Source of the DNA: Paenibacillus phytorum
Lineage (GTDB): Bacteria > Bacillota > Bacilli > Paenibacillales > NBRC-103111
DNA length: 64,000 bases
NCBI RefSeq assembly: GCF_013141715.1
Contig: NZ_WHOA01000093.1
Location: 1 to 64,000, forward strand
Direction of reading: 5' to 3'
The notes under the pieces were generated by a model that saw nothing but the letters and a program-made list of their open reading frames with translations, made no database searches and had not been told where the DNA came from. Positions 44,914 to 54,685 of the stretch are shown here, in pieces; within the stretch, counting starts at the first letter, position 1; each line of letters opens with the position of its first letter. The translations under genes were made by a program, and so were the position numbers.

Positions 44914-45207
44914 TTATTTCACGCAGCGGAAACCGATGTTTCCTGTAGAACTATCCGGCGTATTTTTGCTTCTTGCCGCTACCCGGTAGCGATTAAAGTA
45001 AGACTTATGACAAAGATAAGATCCCCCGCGAAGCACTCGGTTATCACCAGATGGCGGACCGAGCGGGTTAACTTTAGAGCTATTCAGATGATATGTCGGG
45101 CTGAACCAATCCGCGCTCCATTCCCACACGTTGCCAGATACATTATACAGCCCGTATCCGTTCGGCTCAAACGAATTCACCGGTGCTGTTCCTGGATGTT
45201 CTGACAT
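44914..45207 (-). pseudogene. Truncated formylglycine-generating enzyme (SUMF1/FGE) fragment
   Basis: About 97 codons encode only the C-terminal third of an FGE-sulfatase domain: [20 protein letters not shown], then [20 protein letters not shown] and [14 protein letters not shown]. Full enzymes are near 280-300 residues. In addition the second active-site cysteine (five residues after the Cys in SYLCHKSY) is Phe here, whereas human FGE has Cys at that place. It begins 22 nt after the stop of the sulfatase that such an enzyme would mature, with only a weak ribosome binding site. Most likely the remnant of a once complete sulfatase-maturase pair. Confidence 0.82.
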
Positions 45208-45228
45208 ACCCTGTGCCTCACTTTCTAT

Positions 45229-46740
45229 TTATGCGTGCCAAATACGTGGCATGGGCATCGATTCTTTTCCCAACTCCGCCCAAGCGTATTTCAAAAGCAA
45301 TTCGGATTTAAGTGCAGCGTACTGCGGCTCATCCCAAAGGTTATTAAGCTCTCCAGGATCTTCTTGAAGGTCGAAAATTTCACCGTATGTTTGATTATAG
45401 TAAACAGTGATTTTATACCGTTCATCGACATACGTCTTCTGATGAATGGTTGTTGGCTCGTGCCGGAACTCGCAAATGGTATGATTTCTGGCTTCCGGTT
45501 GTGTACCGAACCAGACACCGCTTTGATCCACCCCTGTCATTACTGGAGGAATCGGAATACCGGAAAGAGACAGGAAGGTGGGCGCAAGGTCGACAAGCGA
45601 TTGAATCGCCGGGGAAACACGGCCTTCCGGGACGTGGGCGGGATAACGGACAATAAAGGGTAGCTTGATCAAATCTTCATAGTGAAAGCCGCCTTTGTAC
45701 TGCAGCCCATGCTGACCAAAGAAGTGCCCATGATCCGTCGTAAACACGACAATCGTGTTGTCTGCAAGACCAAGCTCATCCAGCTTATTGAGAATTTTGC
45801 CGATATATTTGTCCATACAGCTGATCATTCCGTAGTAAGTCGCAACCAGTTTTTTACGTTCGTCCGGGGATTGTAGAGAATGAGATTGGTAGCCGTGAAT
45901 CCCTTGGCCGGTTTCGCGCCATGCGGAGAAGTCAGGATTCTCCTCCTGTGTCATCCGGAAGTGCGGCGGATTCCGGTCATGCTCTCCTAGAGTGATCGCC
46001 GGTATCGTGAGCTGATCCGGATCATACATCGTATCCCAAGGCTCAGGCACGAGATAATCCGGATGCGGATCGAAGAAGCTCGACCATAGGAAAAACGGCT
46101 CATTATTCTCCTTGTACTGCTCGAGCAGAGCATTTGACCGTTCTGCGATCCAAGTATTGTAGTGAAACTCTTCCGGTATCGGCCATTTGTGCATAATGCT
46201 TTTATCCATTGTGCCGGTTGGGGGGAGAAAATAATCACGCCAATTCTTGCAGCCCTTCTCCTCCATCCAAATGGCATAATGCTGGCCTACATGCGCTTCA
46301 TTTGTATGATTTCGGGCTAACTCCACATGGTCAAAGCCATAGAAAGGCCCCGTAAATTTTCTCCAGATATCCAAATCCTGAAGTAGCGGGTATGCTTCAA
46401 GCGAAGGATACTCATCTGTACCGCGCAAGGGTTGAAAGTGAGCCTTACCGATCAAAGCTGTTTGATAACCGTTTTTGTTGAAATCCTCCCCTACGGTATG
46501 CCGATCTTCCAGCAGCTTGGTGCCGAGAGTCCACGCCCCGTGCTGACTCGGATACATGCCGGTAATGATCGACGACCGGGTCGGAGTACAGGTCGGATTC
46601 GGACAGTATGCTCTCGTAAATGTCGTCCCTTCCCTAACCAATCGATCCAGATTAGGGGTATGGATTTCCTCGTTAAACGCTCCTATAGTATTCCAATGCT
46701 GCTGGTCGCTGGTAATAAGCAAAATGTTGGGTCTTTTCAC
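45229..46740 (-). CDS. Cys-type sulfatase
   Basis: A 503-residue alkaline-phosphatase-fold sulfatase. The FGly motif CTPTRSSIITGMYPSQHG is present, with Cys as the residue to be oxidised. Also present are the N-terminal metal loop LLITSDQQHWN and the later VVFTTDHGHFFGQHG. The start is GTG with AAAGGAG upstream. No signal peptide is visible, so it would act in the cytoplasm on imported sulfated sugars. It needs a formylglycine-generating enzyme, but the adjacent one is truncated. It may cleave sulfate from oligosaccharides handled by the flanking GH43/GH51 systems. Confidence 0.92.
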   Translation of the reverse strand: MKRPNILLITSDQQHWNTIGAFNEEIHTPNLDRLVREGTTFTRAYCPNPTCTPTRSSIITGMYPSQHGAWTLGTKLLEDRHTVGEDFNKNGYQTALIGKAHFQPLRGTDEYPSLEAYPLLQDLDIWRKFTGPFYGFDHVELARNHTNEAHVGQHYAIWMEEKGCKNWRDYFLPPTGTMDKSIMHKWPIPEEFHYNTWIAERSNALLEQYKENNEPFFLWSSFFDPHPDYLVPEPWDTMYDPDQLTIPAITLGEHDRNPPHFRMTQEENPDFSAWRETGQGIHGYQSHSLQSPDERKKLVATYYGMISCMDKYIGKILNKLDELGLADNTIVVFTTDHGHFFGQHGLQYKGGFHYEDLIKLPFIVRYPAHVPEGRVSPAIQSLVDLAPTFLSLSGIPIPPVMTGVDQSGVWFGTQPEARNHTICEFRHEPTTIHQKTYVDERYKITVYYNQTYGEIFDLQEDPGELNNLWDEPQYAALKSELLLKYAWAELGKESMPMPRIWHA

Positions 46741-46795
46741 AAACTTCAGCTCCTTTAACTATTCATATCTTTCATTATAAACATTCTATACTAAA

Positions 46796-46842
46796 CAAAT
46801 CACCTTCTCCTATGCCAGATAGGCCACAGAAGAGGGTGATTT
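46796..46842 (-). terminator. Terminator of the large GH43 gene
   Basis: AATCACC..TTCT and AGAAG..GTGATT arms pair around a loop of about 20 nt and are followed by TTGTTTAG on the minus strand. It lies 10 nt after the stop of the 1284-residue gene. Confidence 0.6.
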
Positions 46843-46848
46843 TGCTGT

Positions 46849-49800
46849 TTATTCGGCCGGATTCGGCGTCACTATGAAGTTATCGATTAAGCTTTCACTG
46901 TTGAAGCTTCTAACCCCTATTTTACCATGCGTGAAAGCCGTCCCGCTTTGATCCGTGTAATCAATAAGGGGTTTTTCCATGTCCCCAACATACACCTTGA
47001 TCCTAGTGCCGCTCGCCACTACCTTCATATGCTGCCAATTCCCAGCCGTACCTGCTAGCGCCGTTCCAGTCAAGTACTGGAAGTTATAATTGAATTTACC
47101 CAGATGCACGCCGTCTGTGGCTAGGTATGCGATGTAACCCTGAAGGAAATCGTTTCTGTTCTGCCCTAATAACGTTCCGTCAGCGGGATTGTTTACACGG
47201 AAAATGATGCCTGCGTTACCTCCCGCTTGCGTATTTTCGCCCAACTTGATATCCGTCTTCACGATATAGTCCGACCAGCTGCTATCGCCGATAACCGATT
47301 TCGGATACCCTTTCGGCACAGATTTGTATATGCCTTGTTTAGGAACGATCGGGTCATTGTGGAAACGGAAGCTGTAAAAGTCGAACTCGCCGGTTACAAT
47401 TTCCACCTTAATGGTGTGTTTGCCTGCGGGAAGGGTCACTCCTTCTTTCTTTACCGTCATCCACTCTTGAAAATTGCCGGTATTCGGAACATTAATGATT
47501 CCTGTTAGGTCGGTTGTGTCATCAAGCCAAAATCTGACTTGGCTGCCATCCATAGCCGTAGCTACTCGCAAATCCAGCTTGTACGGACCTGATTCGGCGA
47601 CATCCACATTGTATTTCATCCATTCGCCGGTCTGGTTCCAACCCGTCGTGAACCCTTCCGGGAGCATACGGATATCGACAGCATCGGTACGGTATAGACG
47701 ACCAATGTTTTCTGGCGTGTTGTCATGGTACGCGACCCCTTCCCCTCCATTCATGTAATCCACGGCATGAACGGTCCCGGGAAGCTTCTGGGATTCATTT
47801 AACGTATTAAACGAGAGACTAGCCAAATCATATTCGCCCTGAACGATTTCAACCTTGATGGTATGGTCGCCTTCCGGAAGCTTTACGTCTCCAAGCTTGA
47901 CGTTTCTCCAGTTATTCCATCCTCCGGTATTGGGAATATCCACGACACCAGTTAAATCGGTCGTATCATCCAGCCACAACCGGATTTTCCCGCCGTCAAG
48001 CCCCGTTGCTATCCGGACACTGACGTCATAGGCAGCGGGCTTGGCAACGCCCACGTTATACTTCAACCACTCGCCGGTCTGGTTCCAACCGACGTTCCAG
48101 CCACCTTTCGGATTGACACGAATGTCAACCGCATCTTTGCGATATTGGCCGCCGATATTCGTTGACGTATTGTCATGGTAACCGACACCCTCGCCACCTG
48201 TGTTATAATGAATGGCTTCTACAACGCCCGGAAGAGATTTGGGTACGTCGAAGGAAACGAACTTCAGCCTTGCGAAGTCATACTCGCCTTTAAGCGTTTC
48301 GAAGGTAATCGCATGCCGGCCCTCCGGCAAATAGACGCCTTCGGACACCGTTGTCTGCCAATTGTTCCAGCCCCCGGTATTCGGTATATTAATCGCACCG
48401 GTCAAATCCGTATGATCATCCAGCCAAATACGCGCTTGATTACCGTTGAACGTGGTTGCTGCCGTTACTTCGATCTTATACATTCCCGCGTGTTTCACAT
48501 CGATGTTGTATTTAAGCCATTCGCCGGCCTGATTCCAACCGACGTTAAGACTGTTGAAATTATTGTTCGTACGGATATCGACGGAATCACCTCGATAGGC
48601 ACCGCCGATGTTTTCAGGGGTGTTATCATGATATCCTATTCCTTCACCGCCCGTATTGTAGAAAGGAGCTTCTATGATGCCCGGGACCGGCTTGGGAAGA
48701 TCAAACGGAGGTGCATCCCCGGTATCTACCCGCCAGCCTTGTTCAAATTTCGTCCAATCGAAATCGTTGCCGTCGTTGAAATCATCGTTTACGGCTGTCG
48801 TTGCAGTGGAACGGCCCAACTTCAGTGAGGCAAAATCGAATGTTCCACCGTCTGCTATCACTTTGAGTTTATGCAGCCCTTGCGGAAGCTTGACATCCCG
48901 TATGATCTGATTATTCCATTGATCCGCACCACCTGTCGAGGGGAGCTGTACCGTGTCCGTCAATACGGTCGATTCATCGAGTTCAAGCTTCACTCGCGCA
49001 TCGGCTGCTGCGGCGTACCTGATCACAACATCATAAGTTCCCGCTTCGGATACATTTACGTTATATTGTAAATTCCCCTTATTAAACGATGCGACATAAT
49101 GACCGCCATATGTAGCTTCAGAGATACTGATATGATCGGAATTACCATTAGGCTTGCCATTACCTTTCGGGTTGAAATGGATTGCCTGGATCTCACCGGG
49201 AATCGGTTTATAAGCGGCGTTGGCGCTGTTACCGCCTACTTTATTGCTAAACGCGACATATCCGAAGTCTGCATGCGCATCCGTAGTCGTATAACCAATC
49301 TTGCCCTTGTCAAGCCGCTCGATGGAACGGGTTTGCTTCAACATACCGTCTACATAGATGCGATAGTCGGAGCCCTCCTTCTCCACTCGGATCTGGTGCC
49401 ATTTCGTATAATCATAGCCATCCGGAAGGGAGCTAGTTACCCTCTCTGAATCCTTGCCATCTACGCGGAACACCGTTTCCAGACGATTTTGTTTACTGTT
49501 AAGTACGGCAACACCATAATTTTTCTCATTCTTGTAGGAGAAAACTGCACCCATCTGCGGGTTCGTGCTGTTCCCCTGTTCTACTTGCTTCAGGTTGAAT
49601 TCCGCCGTGAAATTGTCATCCGTCGCTTTCTGGGATATAAGCATACGAGATTGTTCGGGTTCACCCATGGCATCTTGATACAACGTGCTGCCGTCCCGGA
49701 TACCCCAATTCCCTCCGCCTACAACCTTCCAATCATAGCCCAATCCATTTCTTTGGAATCGGTCGCTGAACTCAGGCATTGCCGGGTCGGGCTGCTCGGA

Positions 49801-50703
49801 TGTCGTAGGACCCAGCACGAGCATCTTGTCCCCGTTCCACACGACCCGGTCCAAGTTCAGATTTCGCCCCGGGTTGGCATGGCTGTGGTAGACCATATAA
49901 TCGGAATCCAGATCGGGACCGCGAACGATGGAGTTATGCCCAAGCCCGACATGATCTCCTTCCGCATCGAGAAGAACCGGGTTCTGGGATGCGGCCGGCA
50001 CAAAGCCCGCAACCGGACTCGAGCTGCTCGCGTAATCCACCCTGTAAGCATCGCTCCACACATGGTTTCCGGTATATGTCATATAGTATTTACCATTGCG
50101 TTTGATGACCGTCGGACCCTCGGTCCAACCATTCATCACGGCTCCGGTATTCAATTTCTCACCGAATGTATACGGATCGGACATCGGACGAACATCGATA
50201 TTTCCGTTGCCCGTGCTGTAGAAGTACCATTGTCCGTCATCGTCAATGAATACGTCTCCGTCAATGCCATTTACCTTGTTGCCCGTTTGGGCCGTGAAAG
50301 GACCTGTAGGGCTGGAGCTCTTCAGCACGCGATGACCTCGCTGCGTGGTACCGTCATCCCGAAGCAGAGCCGTATACATGTAAAAATCGCCGTTCCAGTA
50401 AACAACCTCCGGGGCATATGCCCCTTTCGTAACCGGTTCCGTAGCGCACAGACCGCGATATTCCCAATGCACCAGGTCTTCCGACGACCAAACCTTCACA
50501 CCTGGCTTATCGTCCACCGTACTGGTGTACAGATAGTAGACTCCGTTAAATTTCAAGATGAACGGATCGCCTTCCCCATAAAAATCCCCATTATCCCAAC
50601 GCCATGAGTCCGATACGATTTGCGGATTGCTGTAAGCGAATCCTGATGCCGGAAAAGACATGATCAAGACAAAAGCAAGAAGTCCCGTCAACCATTTTTT
50701 CAT
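46849..50703 (-). CDS. Secreted multidomain GH43 enzyme with CBM6-like repeats
   Basis: A 1284-residue secreted glycosidase. A signal peptide (MKKWLTGLLAFVLIMSFPAS) precedes a GH43 propeller (about 35-320) with all three acids: GEGDPFILKFNG, GIDGDVFIDDDG and WTEGPTVIKRNG. A LamG/DUF1080-like module (about 330-500) follows, then a CBM6-like domain and three closely similar CBM6-like repeats of about 140 residues (roughly 660-1090), each with GYHDNT or AYHDNT and a GWNQxGEWxKYN core, then a final LamG-like module. Repeats probably bind arabinan or arabinoxylan. It is a larger paralogue of the 36992-39394 protein. The endo/exo activity is not decidable from sequence. Confidence 0.92.
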   Translation of the reverse strand: MKKWLTGLLAFVLIMSFPASGFAYSNPQIVSDSWRWDNGDFYGEGDPFILKFNGVYYLYTSTVDDKPGVKVWSSEDLVHWEYRGLCATEPVTKGAYAPEVVYWNGDFYMYTALLRDDGTTQRGHRVLKSSSPTGPFTAQTGNKVNGIDGDVFIDDDGQWYFYSTGNGNIDVRPMSDPYTFGEKLNTGAVMNGWTEGPTVIKRNGKYYMTYTGNHVWSDAYRVDYASSSSPVAGFVPAASQNPVLLDAEGDHVGLGHNSIVRGPDLDSDYMVYHSHANPGRNLNLDRVVWNGDKMLVLGPTTSEQPDPAMPEFSDRFQRNGLGYDWKVVGGGNWGIRDGSTLYQDAMGEPEQSRMLISQKATDDNFTAEFNLKQVEQGNSTNPQMGAVFSYKNEKNYGVAVLNSKQNRLETVFRVDGKDSERVTSSLPDGYDYTKWHQIRVEKEGSDYRIYVDGMLKQTRSIERLDKGKIGYTTTDAHADFGYVAFSNKVGGNSANAAYKPIPGEIQAIHFNPKGNGKPNGNSDHISISEATYGGHYVASFNKGNLQYNVNVSEAGTYDVVIRYAAAADARVKLELDESTVLTDTVQLPSTGGADQWNNQIIRDVKLPQGLHKLKVIADGGTFDFASLKLGRSTATTAVNDDFNDGNDFDWTKFEQGWRVDTGDAPPFDLPKPVPGIIEAPFYNTGGEGIGYHDNTPENIGGAYRGDSVDIRTNNNFNSLNVGWNQAGEWLKYNIDVKHAGMYKIEVTAATTFNGNQARIWLDDHTDLTGAINIPNTGGWNNWQTTVSEGVYLPEGRHAITFETLKGEYDFARLKFVSFDVPKSLPGVVEAIHYNTGGEGVGYHDNTSTNIGGQYRKDAVDIRVNPKGGWNVGWNQTGEWLKYNVGVAKPAAYDVSVRIATGLDGGKIRLWLDDTTDLTGVVDIPNTGGWNNWRNVKLGDVKLPEGDHTIKVEIVQGEYDLASLSFNTLNESQKLPGTVHAVDYMNGGEGVAYHDNTPENIGRLYRTDAVDIRMLPEGFTTGWNQTGEWMKYNVDVAESGPYKLDLRVATAMDGSQVRFWLDDTTDLTGIINVPNTGNFQEWMTVKKEGVTLPAGKHTIKVEIVTGEFDFYSFRFHNDPIVPKQGIYKSVPKGYPKSVIGDSSWSDYIVKTDIKLGENTQAGGNAGIIFRVNNPADGTLLGQNRNDFLQGYIAYLATDGVHLGKFNYNFQYLTGTALAGTAGNWQHMKVVASGTRIKVYVGDMEKPLIDYTDQSGTAFTHGKIGVRSFNSESLIDNFIVTPNPAE

Positions 50704-50755
50704 TTATCATCAGCTCCTATTCCTGTTACCGTTAGCAGTGAGACCTTTACTCCCG

Positions 50756-52789
50756 TTACCGAATGATTTCTAATACATAGACGGATGACGCCCTCAGCTG
50801 ACAGGTCACTTGAGATTTCATTACTGATAATTCATGAGCTCCGCAGACCACCGCATCCGGATGATTCACACTATTGAAACATTCGTAATCATCCGCTGTT
50901 ACTTCCAACAGACGGGCTGTGCCTGATTCGGCAAATCCGTCCAGCTGCACGTCAATTAGCATATCTTCAAGACTTCGATTCACCATAAAGATCGTCAGTG
51001 TATCGCCACGAACATTCGTACAAGCCACGACGTCCAAATTCGGCAGGTTATCAAGTTGGAGCGCAGCGGGCGCAAGGCTACTCACTTGAAAGCTGCCGCA
51101 ATCAGTATGGCTCTCTACCACATAGCCTAAGTCTCGGTTAGCATACATTTTCATGACATAATAGCTTGGAGTGCCATACACAGTTAAGGAATTCTCACTT
51201 CTGCCAGCGGACTTACCGCGAAACTGATCGGCATAGAAATCCCCTACTCGGATACATCCGCCAAGCCAGCCGTTGACGAGGTCGGAGAAGCTGCCTATTT
51301 CAATCAAATCGCTATTTCGAATATATTCATTCAAATTCGCTGCATTTGCAGCCGCTGCTTCTAAGGTGTGTTCATTCGGAAGACCCTTGCGGATGGTATT
51401 CGGATAATACATCGTATTGTATTCGGTGATCGCCAATTTCAGGTGACCATAACGGGCGGATGATCCGAACATCTCCCTTAATTGCCTTACAGCTTCCCTC
51501 GTCCATTCCGGATAAGAGAGGATGGCCTTATAACGCTCTTCTTTCGGTGTATGAGCATTCATCCCAAAACGGTTGTATCCGTGATACAAATGCAAGGTTA
51601 AGTAATCGATCTGCTCAGCAGCTCGTTCCAGCAAGGTTTTGTTCCAATCCATTTTCTCATTCCCGCAAGCGAGCAGCCTAATCCCTGGATCTTTTGCTTT
51701 CATAGATTGAGCAAATTGCGTGTAGCGTTCTGCGAATTGCTCAGCGCTGCAATGCCCGACCTGCCATGCTCCCCAAACTTCGTTGCCGATCTCCCAGTAC
51801 TTCACGCCATATGGCTCGGCGTACCCGTTAGCAGCCCGCAGTTTTCCCATTGGTGTATCGGCATCGCCATTACAATATTCAACCCACTCAGCCGCTTCTT
51901 CCGGTGTTCCCGAACCATCGTTTACACAAATAAGGGGCTCCACATTCAGTTCACGGCAAAACCTAATAAACTCATCCGTTCCAAAATACTTATTCGTCCA
52001 GCCCCCCCATGCTTCATTGATAACACTGGGGCGCTCATACACAGGGCCAATCGCTTGCTGCCAATGATAGGCACTAATATAATTCCCGGCAAGCCGCATC
52101 ATGCCGGCGTTTAAGTCCCTGGTCATATCCATAACTTCCTTGCGAACATTGCCTACACTGTCAGAAGGAAGCAGCGAAATATGATCTAACCAAAGCATCC
52201 CCGTGGATACATGATCCAGCCAGCGTTCATGCTCCATAGGTACATATAATCGGAACTCCGCATGCTCACAAGACCGACTGACCGTCAGTCGCGATTCATA
52301 GTGCTTCCAATTATGGCTTACCACATCGATTCGCGTTGAACCAAGCACTTCTTCACTTTTCCTATCTACAATCTCTGCTACAACATACTTGATTTCGATA
52401 GAAGCCCGTGCATACAGAGCCAAATAATAGCCATCCGGGTCCTGTTTTACAGCAATTGCTTGGCTTAGACCTGCATAAGCCTCATCGTCGCTATAGATTC
52501 GTACCTGCTGACTATGTCCGGAATGATGCGCAGCAGCGGGTTCGAGCGTATAAAGAGTACTCTTCCCATTCGTATAAGGACGCCACCGTCCAGAAAGCCC
52601 TCTGCATGTCACGTCTGCACTTTCAAAATCCATATCCGCAAGCGGATAGGCCAACATCGCATCCATATGATCACGGATATCTTCCACAAAATGTCCGAAT
52701 ATGTAAGGATTAATTCTGTCCTTACTGACTTGATTCGTATTCACCCGAATCTTAGCTCTTGCTTGCATGAACACAACGCTTCCTTCCAT
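50756..52789 (-). CDS. GH51 alpha-L-arabinofuranosidase
   Basis: A 677-residue retaining arabinofuranosidase. INPYIFGHFVEDI opens the protein, YWEIGNEVWGAWQVG carries the acid/base Glu (about residue 338) and KLAITEYNTMY the nucleophile Glu (about 460). An extra domain of about 150 residues between the start and the barrel makes it longer than the usual 500. No signal peptide: it should cleave imported arabino-oligosaccharides. The start at 52789 has AAAGG 7 nt upstream and the gene follows the LplC-type permease after 3 nt. Confidence 0.93.
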   Translation of the reverse strand: MEGSVVFMQARAKIRVNTNQVSKDRINPYIFGHFVEDIRDHMDAMLAYPLADMDFESADVTCRGLSGRWRPYTNGKSTLYTLEPAAAHHSGHSQQVRIYSDDEAYAGLSQAIAVKQDPDGYYLALYARASIEIKYVVAEIVDRKSEEVLGSTRIDVVSHNWKHYESRLTVSRSCEHAEFRLYVPMEHERWLDHVSTGMLWLDHISLLPSDSVGNVRKEVMDMTRDLNAGMMRLAGNYISAYHWQQAIGPVYERPSVINEAWGGWTNKYFGTDEFIRFCRELNVEPLICVNDGSGTPEEAAEWVEYCNGDADTPMGKLRAANGYAEPYGVKYWEIGNEVWGAWQVGHCSAEQFAERYTQFAQSMKAKDPGIRLLACGNEKMDWNKTLLERAAEQIDYLTLHLYHGYNRFGMNAHTPKEERYKAILSYPEWTREAVRQLREMFGSSARYGHLKLAITEYNTMYYPNTIRKGLPNEHTLEAAAANAANLNEYIRNSDLIEIGSFSDLVNGWLGGCIRVGDFYADQFRGKSAGRSENSLTVYGTPSYYVMKMYANRDLGYVVESHTDCGSFQVSSLAPAALQLDNLPNLDVVACTNVRGDTLTIFMVNRSLEDMLIDVQLDGFAESGTARLLEVTADDYECFNSVNHPDAVVCGAHELSVMKSQVTCQLRASSVYVLEIIR

Positions 52790-52792
52790 TCA

Positions 52793-53686
52793 TTATCCTT
52801 TTAATGAACCAATCATAACGCCCTTCACAAAATGCTTCTGTACAAAAGGATACATCAGCAGTACAGGCAAGCTTGAAATAATAATAACTACATATTTGAT
52901 ACTCTCAGCCAGCAGTATTTTAGATTCCAACCCTGCGTTGCTGTCCACCGCATCCGCCTGACTGATCATCAGCACTTCACGCAGCACAAGCTGTAACGGG
53001 TACATCTCCTTGCTGCGAATGTAGATCAAGGCATTGAAGAATGAGTTCCAGTGTCCGACTGCATAAAAAAGGATCATAACGGCCAAGATCGGCTTGGATA
53101 GCGGCAATATCACATGTGTCAATAGCTTCCAGTTCGAACACCCGTCGATATGGGCCGCTTCCTGAATCTCCCAAGGAATGTTTGATTGAAAATAGGTTCT
53201 CATCACAATCAGATTATAAGTGGCGATAGCGCCGGGAATGACTAGCGCCCACATCGTATCCACCATGCCTAAATTTTTCACGAGGAGATAAGACGGAATG
53301 AGACCCCCGCTGAAAAACATCGTAAGCGTAACAAAAAACATTATGATTCCCCGCCCTGGCAGGTCAGGTCTCGACAGCGGATAGGCCGCTAATGTTGTCA
53401 TGACCAAATTAATGACCGTACCTACTGCCGTATACAGAATGGTATTGCCGTATCCGGTCCATATTTGATCGTTTTGAAAGACATTCCGATAGGCCTCTAA
53501 AGTGATCTGTTTAGGCAGCAAAATCACTTCCCCATTCAGCACCAGCGCAGGGTCACTGAAGGAGGCACTAACGATAAATATTAGCGGGTACAGTACCACT
53601 ACGACGATAAGGATAGCCAATGCGTTAACCACGGCATCGAATATTTTTTCATCCGACTTCCTTTTCATGAGCGTTTGCTCCTGCAT
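52793..53686 (-). CDS. ABC transporter permease (LplC/YtcP type)
   Basis: A 297-residue permease with six helices and the EAA loop PWEIQEAAHIDGCSNWKLLTH. The N-terminal segment MKRKSDEKIFDAVVNALAIL is typical of LplC/YtcP. GGAGGGG stands before the ATG. Together with the LplB-type protein it forms the channel of the YesMN-controlled importer. Confidence 0.92.
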   Translation of the reverse strand: MQEQTLMKRKSDEKIFDAVVNALAILIVVVVLYPLIFIVSASFSDPALVLNGEVILLPKQITLEAYRNVFQNDQIWTGYGNTILYTAVGTVINLVMTTLAAYPLSRPDLPGRGIIMFFVTLTMFFSGGLIPSYLLVKNLGMVDTMWALVIPGAIATYNLIVMRTYFQSNIPWEIQEAAHIDGCSNWKLLTHVILPLSKPILAVMILFYAVGHWNSFFNALIYIRSKEMYPLQLVLREVLMISQADAVDSNAGLESKILLAESIKYVVIIISSLPVLLMYPFVQKHFVKGVMIGSLKG

Positions 53687-53700
53687 CGCTTATCCCCTCC

Positions 53701-54657
53701 TCACCATAAACTTGTCTCCGCCTTTTTACGGGCAAAGCGATTCACGAGTAATAGCAGCGCCAGGTTAATGATGGAGTTAAACAAGCCAATGGCAGCTGTA
53801 TAGCTGTATTCCCCTTTTAAAATACCTTCCGAGTAGACAAATGTAGAAATGACATCGCTGGATTCCAAATTCAAATTATTTTGCATAAGCAAAATTTTCT
53901 CAAAACCGACATTCATGAAATGTCCGACATCGAGAATAAGCAAAATGACGATGACCGGCAGAATGCCTGGAATGGATACGTGCCAAATACGCCGCAACCG
54001 GCTCGCGCCGTCCATTTTGGCCGCTTCATACAGCTGCGGATTGACTCCGGCCAGGGCTGCTATATAAATAATCGATTGCCAACCCATATTTTGCCATATG
54101 TTGGAACCGATAAAGATCGACTTAAACCAGGCCGCTGATTCGAGAAATCGAACCGGCGCTCCGCCAAATGCCTCAATAATCGAATTCACAGGACCTCCGC
54201 GTGGAGATAAAAACAGCATCAGCATCCCTACCATGACGACGATGGAGATAAAATGAGGGGTATACGTAATATTTTGCACAATTTTGCTGAATGTTTTGTT
54301 ACGGATTTCCGTAATGAGTAAGGCCAGGAGGATAGGAATTGGAAAAGCAAACAATAAAGAGAACAAGTTAATCGAAATGGTGTTCCAAAGCAGCCTCCAG
54401 AAATAATAGGATCCTATGAATCGTTGGAAATGGTCTAGCCCCACCCACGCGCTGCCGCTGATTCCCTTGGCCGGACTGAAGTTTTTAAATGCGATTTGCA
54501 AACCATACAATGGCCCATAATGGAACACAAGGTACCATACGATAGGAATGAGCAGCATCAGGTAGAGATCGTATCGACTTACGATCGATTTATAAAGACT
54601 GGAGCGCCTCGATCGGGATCGAGACGCAACGCCCACAGTATTTACCACACTCTTCAT
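53701..54657 (-). CDS. ABC transporter permease (LplB type)
   Basis: A 318-residue permease with YDLYLMLLIPIVWYLVFHYG and GLQIAFKNFSPAKGISG as in LplB, and the EAA loop NPQLYEAAKMDGASRLRRIW. I use the ATG at 54657 with GGAGG at 7 nt; the longer in-frame start overlaps the upstream binding-protein gene. Confidence 0.92.
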   Translation of the reverse strand: MKSVVNTVGVASRSRSRRSSLYKSIVSRYDLYLMLLIPIVWYLVFHYGPLYGLQIAFKNFSPAKGISGSAWVGLDHFQRFIGSYYFWRLLWNTISINLFSLLFAFPIPILLALLITEIRNKTFSKIVQNITYTPHFISIVVMVGMLMLFLSPRGGPVNSIIEAFGGAPVRFLESAAWFKSIFIGSNIWQNMGWQSIIYIAALAGVNPQLYEAAKMDGASRLRRIWHVSIPGILPVIVILLILDVGHFMNVGFEKILLMQNNLNLESSDVISTFVYSEGILKGEYSYTAAIGLFNSIINLALLLLVNRFARKKAETSLW

Positions 54658-54685
54658 CTGTAGCCCTCCAGCCGGTATGCGGTGC

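Noticed and set aside
47300..48700. Regularly repeated DNA that could suggest a repeat array
   Set aside because: The period of about 420 bp is the coding repeat of CBM6-like domains in the large GH43 gene, not a CRISPR array or satellite.
49489..50607. 372-codon plus-strand frame
   Set aside because: It is antisense to the GH43 catalytic domain of the 1284-residue gene, which has clear family motifs; the antisense translation has none.
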